A DNA stretch of 64,000 nucleotides, from contig CADECF010000004.1 in NCBI GenBank assembly GCA_902825775.1, positions 215,477-279,476 of the forward strand, read 5' to 3'. The notes beneath the pieces were generated by a model that worked only from the letters and a program-made list of their open reading frames with translations, was not told the DNA's origin and did not search any database. Below, piece after piece: positions 57,733 to 64,000 of the stretch. Every line of letters begins with the position of its first letter. Positions within the stretch are counted from its first letter, which is position 1. The translations under genes were made by a program, and so were the position numbers. The DNA comes from an uncultured Lysobacteraceae bacterium. GTDB lineage: Bacteria > Pseudomonadota > Gammaproteobacteria > Xanthomonadales > Xanthomonadaceae.

Positions 57733-57981
57733 GCGGCACCGCTGCACCGCGAATACGATGCGTCGAAACCCGCCCTAGCCGCGAACCGTAGGGCGGGTCC
57801 TGACCTGCCGATGCCGATCGCGACGATCGGCTCGAACCTCGGCGGGGACAGCCGAGCGACGTGCTTGTCCGCATCGCGCTCGCTAGACTTATCTCGCAGC
57901 CAAAGCCAACGGGGACTTTGGATTCGCCGGGCACTCTGCCGAGCGCAGGCCCGTCCATGCATTTCACCAGGGGGATGGTCA

Positions 57982-58512
57982 ATGAAAGTACGCATCGCCG
58001 CGGCAACCGCCGCGATCTTGTTCGTCGCGGGCATCGGCGTGGGTTATGGCGCCAAGCAGCGCCCCACGCCGGAAACCTATCGCGACAAGGCACCGCAGGA
58101 AGCCGCCAAAGCGCTGCTGCTGCTCGCGCAGGCGCAGTCGGGCAAGAACGGCAGTTGGGAGCGCATCGGCGCGGGCCGCGTCTACTACTTGGGCGGCTTC
58201 AAGGCCGAGGGCCAGAAGATCTTCGACCATATCCTCAACGGCAAGCATGAGGACAGCGACGAATACCGCATCGCGCGCGCGTACGCCGAAGCCGGCGAAT
58301 GGCAGAAGGCGAAGCCGATCTTCGACCGTTATCTGATCAAGAATCCGAAAGACGCCCGAGGCCTCGCAGAAGTGGGCGCGCATTACCTGCTGCAGGGCGA
58401 CCGCGCCACCGCCGAGCGACTGTTCGACCGCGCGATCGACATGGACGACGGCGATCCGTGGGTGACCGAGCCCATGGCCGGCGCTTACCTCGGCGTGAAG
58501 CCGCAGGAATAA
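57982..58512 (+). CDS. TPR-like exported or anchored protein
   Basis: A 176-residue protein. Residues about 5-22 form a membrane or signal segment (AAATAAILFVAGIGVGYGA). The rest is helical with TPR-like repeats: EYRIARAYAEAGEWQKAKPI at about 92-111 and VGAHYLLQGDRATAERLFDRA near 130-150. AGGGGG lies upstream of the ATG at 57982. It probably mediates protein contacts on the periplasmic side. Confidence 0.75.
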   Translation: MKVRIAAATAAILFVAGIGVGYGAKQRPTPETYRDKAPQEAAKALLLLAQAQSGKNGSWERIGAGRVYYLGGFKAEGQKIFDHILNGKHEDSDEYRIARAYAEAGEWQKAKPIFDRYLIKNPKDARGLAEVGAHYLLQGDRATAERLFDRAIDMDDGDPWVTEPMAGAYLGVKPQE

Positions 58513-58652
58513 ATCGTAGGCAGAAGCAGCGGTACCGGGTCTGCGCGGGTTGAACGCGCAGACCATCGTTCCTATCGTTTCTTTTCGGGTTCGATTAAAC
58601 CCCGGATGCCGCACGCGCATCGAATACCGTCATCGCCAAGAAGGAGCTCAGC

Positions 58653-59711
58653 ATGCACGCACGATGGACGAGACGTCTCGGATGGTTGGCGTTGGCGATA
58701 CCCGCCTTCGCGCATGCGCAGATCGATCTGACCACGCTCGACCGCGACATGGCCGGTCCGCGCACGCAGGTGCTGGTGCTGGGCACGGTGCATCTGAGCG
58801 AGTTGCCGAAGGATTTCGACCCGAAGTCGCTGGATCCGCTGCTCGACAGCTTGGCCGGATTCAAGCCGGAAATCATCACCATCGAGGCGATCGGCGGCGA
58901 GCAATGCGATCTCGCCGCGCGCCATCCCGGCGTGTACGGCGCCGATTACTGCGCCGCCACCGATGCGGCCAAAGCCGCGACCGGGCTGGACATTCCCGCG
59001 GCCATCGCCGCCATCGACAAGACGTTCGCCGATTGGCCCGCGCAACCCGAACCCGCGCAACGCCGCCATCTGGCCGCGTTGTTCCTGGCCGCCAACGAGC
59101 GCGCCTCGGCTTATGTGCAATGGCTGCAGCTGCCGCAAACCGAACGCCGCGCCGGCGATGGCTTGGACGATGCGCTGGCGACGCTGCTGCAACAGACCGA
59201 GACGCGCAACAACGAAGACTTCCGGATCGCCGCGCGCCTGGCCGCACGGCTCGGCCTGCAGCGCGTGTATCCGGTGGACGATCACACCGGCGACAACGCT
59301 CGCATCACGGACGTCAAAGCTTTCGGCCAGTCGGTCGAACAAGCGTGGAAGGCGGGCCGTACCGAGAAGCTCGACGCGATGGAAAAACAGGAGAAAAGCC
59401 TGTCGCAGGCGCGCGATCTGTTGCCCCTGTACCGCTTCATCAACCGTCCAGACAATTTATGGCTACGCGCCGAGATCAATGCCGGCGCGACGATGCGCGC
59501 GGCGTCGCCGCAGCGCTATCCGCAGATCTGGGTATCGGGTTGGGAAATCCGCAACCTGCGCATGGTCGCCAATATCCATCAGACCTTCCGCGAACGCCCC
59601 GGTGCGCGCGTGCTCTCCATCGTCGGCGTCTCGCACAAGCCCTGGTTCGACAGCTGGCTCGGACAGATGCAGGGCGTGGAGATCGTGGATGCGGAGAAGT
59701 GGCTGGAGTGA
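58653..59711 (+). CDS. DUF5694 protein
   Basis: A 352-residue exported protein with signal peptide about 1-22 (AFAHA/QIDLT). It has VLVLGTVHLSELP near residue 40, then IITIEAIGGEQCDLAARHPG, and later VLSIVGVSHKPWFDSWL, a layout similar to TraB/GumN-like proteins where His and Glu residues bind a metal. DUF5694 is the best match I can name. AAGGAG precedes ATG 58653. Function is unknown; a metal-dependent hydrolase is possible. Confidence 0.78.
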   Translation: MHARWTRRLGWLALAIPAFAHAQIDLTTLDRDMAGPRTQVLVLGTVHLSELPKDFDPKSLDPLLDSLAGFKPEIITIEAIGGEQCDLAARHPGVYGADYCAATDAAKAATGLDIPAAIAAIDKTFADWPAQPEPAQRRHLAALFLAANERASAYVQWLQLPQTERRAGDGLDDALATLLQQTETRNNEDFRIAARLAARLGLQRVYPVDDHTGDNARITDVKAFGQSVEQAWKAGRTEKLDAMEKQEKSLSQARDLLPLYRFINRPDNLWLRAEINAGATMRAASPQRYPQIWVSGWEIRNLRMVANIHQTFRERPGARVLSIVGVSHKPWFDSWLGQMQGVEIVDAEKWLE

Positions 59712-59738
59712 TGCCCCGTATGCACAAGCTCCAGAAAC

Positions 59739-59825
59739 CGTAGGGCGGAACCCGCGAAGCGGATTCCGCCATGCATGCACATGATCATCGATTGGCGGAA
59801 ACGCCTGCGGCGGTTCCGCCCTACG
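59739..59825. repeat. GTAGGGCGGAAC inverted repeat
   Basis: CGTAGGGCGGAACCC at 59739 pairs with GGTTCCGCCCTACG ending at 59825, with an inner GCGGATTCCGCC/GGCGGAAACGCC pair. Related fragments GTAGGGCGGGTCC and GTAAGGCGGGTCCC occur at about 57787 and 61611. It lies just after the DUF5694 gene and could act as its terminator. Confidence 0.75.
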
Positions 59826-59953
59826 GCCCCGCGCTTGCTGGGGTCCGCCCTAGGTATCTCCGCCTGAGGGGAACTGCTAATTTGCGTCCGTTGAAAACGT
59901 TTACATCCGAAGGATGGCCGCGCGCGCGGCGCACTTCATAAGGAGCGTTTCTC

Positions 59954-60913
59954 ATGGCCGAGTCCAGTTCCGGCGTATCCGGGTCTTCCAGTGGCGCATC
60001 CGCCCAGAATGCAGCGAGTACGCAAGACACCGACGCCACCAACGAAACCACCGAAGCGCAGCTGGCCAACGCGGCCGCGGCCGTCGGTGCGGCGCCCACG
60101 CCTTCGGTCACCGAGGTCAACCCTGCCCCGGTCGATCTGACGCTGTCGCCGAGCACGCTCTCGCAACTCAGTGCGATGCCGGTGGCCAACACGACGCTGG
60201 ATTTTTCGTCGGCGACCTCGCTCGGAGGCATCCCTTCCGGTCTTTCTTATGCGGATGTCGCTGCGGCCGCGGCCACACCGGCGCAGCCGTCGATCCAGGA
60301 AATCAATACGTTCTCGCCGACCTTCAGCATCACCGGATTCAACGCCTCCAACATCGACGCCACTAAGCTCGGCGACGTCTCGGTGAACACCGGCCTGGCC
60401 TACAACGGCATGGTCGATACCGGCACCTTCGATGCGAGCCTGCAAGCCAGGATGGGGCTCGAGCCGCCCAGCGTCACCGCAGCCGCGCACTTCGGATACA
60501 AGGCCGACGTGAATACGATCGGCGGGATCAATGCGATGAGCCTGGACTTCACGGCGGGCCCCTTCGGCACCGCGGCGGAGCCGAGCTACGGCTTGTCGGG
60601 TAGCGTGAGCACCGGCCTGACCGATGCGGACAGGTTCACCGCCAGCGCGGCGGCGAATTTCAATTCGAACGGTTTCACTAACGGCAGCGCCACCGCCGAC
60701 TTCACCCACGATTTCTCCGAAACCCTCAGCGGCACCGCCAAGGCGACCGTCAACTTCAGCGCCGATGCCGTCACCAGCGTCATCGGCGAGGGACAGCTCA
60801 ATTACAAAGGGATCGATGGCGCCACGATCGGTCTCACCGGCAGGGGCACCTACGATGCCGTCACCGGCGACACCATCGGCTTCTTCGGCGGTCGCGCCAG
60901 TTGGAAGTTCTAG
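59954..60913 (+). CDS. Ala/Ser/Thr-rich protein without signal peptide
   Basis: A 319-residue protein I do not recognise. Residues 1-60 are disordered and rich in Ser, Ala, Thr and Gln (SSSGVSGSSSGASAQNAAST); a middle region (about 60-130) is Pro/Thr/Ser rich. Residues about 130-319 are beta-like with repeated alternating strands (DVSVNTGLAYNGMVDTGTFD, YGLSGSVSTGLTDADRFT) and the last residue is Phe, as in outer membrane barrels. It has few Lys and no Cys. AAGGAG lies before the ATG. Without a leader it may be secreted by a non-Sec route or be cytoplasmic. Confidence 0.7.
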   Translation: MAESSSGVSGSSSGASAQNAASTQDTDATNETTEAQLANAAAAVGAAPTPSVTEVNPAPVDLTLSPSTLSQLSAMPVANTTLDFSSATSLGGIPSGLSYADVAAAAATPAQPSIQEINTFSPTFSITGFNASNIDATKLGDVSVNTGLAYNGMVDTGTFDASLQARMGLEPPSVTAAAHFGYKADVNTIGGINAMSLDFTAGPFGTAAEPSYGLSGSVSTGLTDADRFTASAAANFNSNGFTNGSATADFTHDFSETLSGTAKATVNFSADAVTSVIGEGQLNYKGIDGATIGLTGRGTYDAVTGDTIGFFGGRASWKF

Positions 60914-61030
60914 CGTGCAAGTGGGTCGGCGCAATGTCTTGGGGAGCGAGTCGTTGATCGCTTAGTGCGCGACGTTGGGGTTTCGCCCCAATCTACGGCC
61001 TCGGCCGGAAATCTAAGGAGGAATTTCGAA

Positions 61031-61249
61031 ATGCGCACGAGAAATCTGATGCTGGGACTCGCCTTGGCGGGCGTCGCCACCATCGCGTCCGCCGCGGGAG
61101 GAAAATTGCCTCCTCCGGGCTGGGTATACACCTATTTCGAGAACGGCCAAGTCGTCGGCCGGGCGGTGCATAACCCATGCACCGGCGAGATCACCGTCAC
61201 GGGAACGGTGACCAGCGACTACAGCGGGGATCAAACGGTGAGTTGCTGA
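61031..61249 (+). CDS. Small secreted protein, DUF6289-like
   Basis: A 72-residue exported protein. The signal peptide covers about residues 1-22 (IASA/AGGKL), and the mature part of about 50 residues has GWVYTYFENGQVVGRAV and PCTGEITVTG, then a final Cys, so one disulfide is possible. GGAGG is well placed before ATG 61031; the frame opens at a GTG further upstream. It recalls DUF6289-type small secreted proteins of Xanthomonadales, a weak match from memory. Confidence 0.65.
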   Translation: MRTRNLMLGLALAGVATIASAAGGKLPPPGWVYTYFENGQVVGRAVHNPCTGEITVTGTVTSDYSGDQTVSC

Positions 61250-61343
61250 CGCTGCGCATTCTCCGCATACCTGCGCGACAAACACGATGGGCAGCAGGGC
61301 GGAACCGCCGAAGGCGTTTCCGCCAACCGAGGATCGGCGCCGA

Positions 61344-61544
61344 TCACGCGATCTTGTGCCGTTCCCGGATCGCCTGCAGCCGCTCCCGGTAATACAACGC
61401 ATCGGCCGGTTCCAGCGACGGATTCGCCGCAAGCCAGTCTTTCGCCTGCGACATCAGCTGGGATTTGTCGGCATCGGCGGCTTCGAGTGCGGTGTCGATT
61501 TTGTCGAGTTGCATCAGGACATCGTCGCGGGTCGGTGCGGCCAT
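61344..61544 (-). CDS. Small helical protein
   Basis: A 66-residue cytoplasmic protein without a signal or membrane segment. It is helical and charged (VLMQLDKIDTALEAADADKS, QAKDWLAANPSLEPADALYY) and ends RLQAIRERHKIA. A start ten codons upstream (61574) is possible. It is convergent with the small secreted protein gene. No family recognised. Confidence 0.5.
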   Translation of the reverse strand: MAAPTRDDVLMQLDKIDTALEAADADKSQLMSQAKDWLAANPSLEPADALYYRERLQAIRERHKIA

Positions 61545-61651
61545 GGCGGATTCCCGAAACGGGAGCGCCATCATCGCGGTAGCGGCGTCATGCCGGCGTC
61601 ATGAAAGAACGTAAGGCGGGTCCCGACGCGCCGCAATGCGAGCCGCGACGA

Positions 61652-62785
61652 TCATTCCACCCTGCGCGCACCTGACGCGTCTCCCTGCGGCGCCGCAAAG
61701 TCCCTGACGCGCAACCAGTCGATCATCGTAGCCAGATAATCCGGAACCAGCGGCGACGCGGACGGACGCTGCATAGCCTTCGGATTCACGGGAAACAGTT
61801 CGTGGTTCGCGTCTTTGAACACCTCGATGGTCAAATCGCGATTGCCCGCACGCTCATAGGCCTCACGGTAGGCGCGGACGCTTTCGCGCCAATTTACCTT
61901 GATGTCGTGGTCGCCGAAGATGGCAAGCAACGGCACATCGAGTTCGGACAGGTACGTATCGGCGCTCGTCGTCCAGATCCGCATGAACGGCGGCGATTGG
62001 CCTTTCGCATACGTCTCGGGCGTGCCTCCGGTGATCCCCAGTTGCTTGCCGAACACCGGGTACTTCAACAAGGGTTCGCTCGCCTTCGTGAATTCTGCGT
62101 AGGTCCCGCCGGCCCGCATCACGATCAGGGCGCGGCGCAGTGCCGAAACGGCGGCTTTGATTTCCGGCTCGGACACGCCGTCGGCGCGCAGCTGGTTCAC
62201 GGCCTGGTATTCCGAAGTCGAGAAGAAATCCTTGCCTGGCCCGCTCACCAGGATCAGGTACTTGATGGCCGGCGAACGCACCGCCGCGATCGGCGCGACC
62301 CAGCCGCCCTGGCTGATGCCCCAGACGCCGATGCGGGAAGCGTCGATGTCGCCGCGCGCTTGCAGCGCCTCGACCGCCGCGATGATTTCGTTCGCGCGCG
62401 CGTAGACATCGTCGACGTGAATATAGCGGCCATCGCTGCAACCGTTGCCCGCCTTGTCCCAAACGACGGTTGCGATGCCCGCCGACCGGAACGCCGCGCG
62501 CATTTCCCGATACGAGCCGTTGTACGTTCCGTCGCCTTTGGCGACATCGGTCGTGCCCGAACCATGGACGATGACGATCGCCGGATGCCTACCGGATGTC
62601 GCCGGCGGGTCGATGAAGCCCCTCAGGCGATTGCCATCGCTGGCGAATTCGAACGGCAACGTGCCTGCCGGAACGACGCAACGCGGCGGATCCGCAGCCG
62701 CAAAGGCTTGCGGCGCAACGGAGCCCGCAGCCAGCAAAGCCACGACAGCGCAAACGTTGCGCAGATGCGTACGAAATCGTTGCAT
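61652..62785 (-). CDS. Exported alpha/beta hydrolase
   Basis: A 377-residue exported hydrolase with signal peptide to about residue 30 (QAFA/AADPP). The nucleophile S158 is in VWGISQGGWVAPI, the oxyanion loop is VIVHGSGTTD near 72-81, the Asp is in AIFGDHDIKVNW and the His in FKDANHELFP. A mature start CVVPAGTLPFEFASDGNRL suggests an esterase or peptidase-like member of the S9/BAAT-like group. The substrate is unknown. Confidence 0.85.
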   Translation of the reverse strand: MQRFRTHLRNVCAVVALLAAGSVAPQAFAAADPPRCVVPAGTLPFEFASDGNRLRGFIDPPATSGRHPAIVIVHGSGTTDVAKGDGTYNGSYREMRAAFRSAGIATVVWDKAGNGCSDGRYIHVDDVYARANEIIAAVEALQARGDIDASRIGVWGISQGGWVAPIAAVRSPAIKYLILVSGPGKDFFSTSEYQAVNQLRADGVSEPEIKAAVSALRRALIVMRAGGTYAEFTKASEPLLKYPVFGKQLGITGGTPETYAKGQSPPFMRIWTTSADTYLSELDVPLLAIFGDHDIKVNWRESVRAYREAYERAGNRDLTIEVFKDANHELFPVNPKAMQRPSASPLVPDYLATMIDWLRVRDFAAPQGDASGARRVE

Positions 62786-62855
62786 ATCCGCGGCCCAAGC
62801 ATGGATGCGATGGCATGATAGCCAATGGGAGCCCTGTTTCCGGTATGAGGTGCCT

Positions 62856-63557
62856 ATGGACTACACGAGCCAGGATGCCGCTTCGCCCGCCCGCGTTCGC
62901 CTGGTCCGACGCGCAGGTTGGGCCATCGTGTGGCTTGCCCTCGGTTTGATCAGCATCAATTTCCTGCTGACCGTTTACGGCAAGTACGGCCATCCGGATC
63001 CCGCCGCCTACACCATGTTCTGGACGCGACGAGGTTGGCTGTGGACCCATCTTGCCGGCGGGGCGCTGACCGTAGTCCTGGGACCGCTCCAATTCCTGAC
63101 CCGTTGGCCGCGGGCCTATCCCCGCCTGCATCGCTGGACAGGCAGGATCTACATGATCGGCATGCTCATCGCCTGCACCGGCGCGACGGGACTGATCGCC
63201 ACTTCCCCGGCTCCTTTCGAAATCCGCTCGGCGTTCGCCGCCACCGCGCTGGCGTGGTTGACGACGGCCTTGATCGCGCTGACCGCGATACATCGCAACC
63301 GCGTGCGGCCGCACCGGCGCTGGATGGTCCGCAACTATCTGGTGACGCTTTCCCCGATCACCTTCCGGATACTGCTTCAGGCCCAGATCGCAATGGGACT
63401 CGCCCCGTCGCCGGCGATGATCGCAACCTTGCTCTGGCTGAGTTGGATGCTGCCGCTGCTCGTCTATGAAGGAGGCTATCGCATCGTCGATCTGATGCGT
63501 GCGGCGACCACGCAGCGAGCGCCACTCTCGCAGCGCATCGACGCAGGGTCCGCTTAG
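62856..63557 (+). CDS. DUF2306 membrane protein
   Basis: A 233-residue membrane protein with about six hydrophobic segments. It carries the DUF2306 hallmark YPRLHRWTGRIYMIGM near 88-104 and NRVRPHRRWMVRNYLVTLS near 148-166, both with His/Arg that face the membrane border. The frame is open from 62445 but the ATG at 62856 fits. Function of the family is unknown. It is divergent from the alpha/beta hydrolase gene. Confidence 0.83.
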   Translation: MDYTSQDAASPARVRLVRRAGWAIVWLALGLISINFLLTVYGKYGHPDPAAYTMFWTRRGWLWTHLAGGALTVVLGPLQFLTRWPRAYPRLHRWTGRIYMIGMLIACTGATGLIATSPAPFEIRSAFAATALAWLTTALIALTAIHRNRVRPHRRWMVRNYLVTLSPITFRILLQAQIAMGLAPSPAMIATLLWLSWMLPLLVYEGGYRIVDLMRAATTQRAPLSQRIDAGSA

Positions 63558-63618
63558 GATCGAAAGCGATCGCGATCTCGGGTTCCACCTTAAACCGGCA
63601 GGCGCGCAGGGAGGAGTT

Positions 63619-64000
63619 ATGAAGTTCCCCGAAACGGCTTCATCAGACGAGCGCGGCGCCGGTCCCGTGGATTACGACGCGGAGCTGCATTTGCACAACC
63701 GCGCGTTCCGCTCCGCGTGCGCCGTGCTTGCCCACGAACGCGTGCTGGACATCGGATGCGGGGCCGGAAAGACCACCCGCGATGCCGCGCGCGCCGCTTC
63801 GGCCGGCGGCGCGATGGGAATCGACGCCTCGGGGCCGGCAATCGCCCGTGCAAGTGCGCTCGCCGCAGCGGAAGGCGTACGCAACGTGCGATACGAGCAA
63901 GGCGATGCGCAAACGCATGCGTTCCTGTCGCAAAGTTTCGACGTCGCGATCAGCCGATTCGGCACCATGTTCTTCGCCGATCCCATCGTCGCGTTCCGCA
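63619..64000 (+). CDS. Class I SAM-dependent methyltransferase, cut by window end
   Basis: The 5' 127 codons of a methyltransferase run off the window end without a stop. GGAGGAG precedes ATG 63619. The SAM-binding motif I is VLDIGCGAGKTTRDAA at about 42-57, followed by GAMGIDASGPAIARAS and the motif II/III region VRYEQGDAQTHAF and FDVAISRFGTMFF. It resembles small Methyltransf_11/25 proteins. The substrate is not known from this part. Confidence 0.82.
   Translation, partial: MKFPETASSDERGAGPVDYDAELHLHNRAFRSACAVLAHERVLDIGCGAGKTTRDAARAASAGGAMGIDASGPAIARASALAAAEGVRNVRYEQGDAQTHAFLSQSFDVAISRFGTMFFADPIVAFR

Overview
The window is high-GC DNA with short intergenic gaps, many Ala-rich proteins and several families of short palindromic repeats. 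This suggests a gammaproteobacterium of the Xanthomonadales, probably Lysobacter-like. That placement is inference from style and gene content, because there is no rRNA or tRNA gene to anchor it. No insertion sequence, prophage or CRISPR array was seen.

Layout. (1) 0.2-9.7 kb is a sulfur island: a CysB-type LysR regulator divergent from cysG (siroheme synthase), cysK, an OprP/OprO-type anion porin, and the sulfate ABC transporter sbp-cysT-cysW-cysA. Together they bring sulfate across both membranes, make the cofactor for sulfite reductase and fix sulfide into cysteine. (2) 9.7-16.2 kb, minus strand: a DUF4136 lipoprotein and a czcCBA-type RND metal efflux system preceded by a small Cys/His-rich exported protein. 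(3) 16.2-25.1 kb, minus strand: a complete high-affinity potassium system, TorF-like porin-kdpF-kdpA-kdpB-kdpC, then a repeat doublet, then kdpD-kdpE. (4) 25.3-31.7 kb, minus strand: small exported proteins, including a tandem pair of unrecognised paralogues, plus GNAT, GFA, NlpE-like, HAD and EF-hand proteins. (5) 31.9-34.5 kb: two tandem PQQ-type sugar dehydrogenase lipoproteins. (6) 34.9-42.8 kb: a lytic transglycosylase, lipoproteins, DUF4920, an AlkB-like dioxygenase, a beta-barrel protein, a TRIC/YicG channel, a nucleotidyltransferase and a Tat-type dienelactone hydrolase. (7) 42.8-54.1 kb: two gene-free repeat arrays flank a hydrolase, acetyltransferase and alcohol dehydrogenase group; then come a membrane-anchored LuxR regulator with DUF4199, a FAS1 protein and an Xre regulator behind a perfect palindrome. 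(8) 54.2-64 kb: an MFS transporter divergent from an SRPBCC gene whose promoter is overlapped by two operator-like palindromes, VOC, TPR and DUF5694 proteins, an unusual Ala/Ser/Thr-rich protein without a signal peptide, small secreted proteins, an alpha/beta hydrolase, DUF2306, and a methyltransferase cut by the window end.

The repeats fall into at least five recurring families, usually as inverted doublets between genes. In a few places they enter genes: one supplies part of the N-terminus of the metal-efflux adaptor, and another supplies the stop codon of an acetyltransferase gene. I found no clearly new defence or biosynthetic system. The best candidates for something undescribed are the two composite repeat arrays with a shared conserved module, the tandem secreted paralogues at 26.2-27.6 kb, the orphan operator/promoter in front of the SRPBCC gene, and the 59954-60913 protein.
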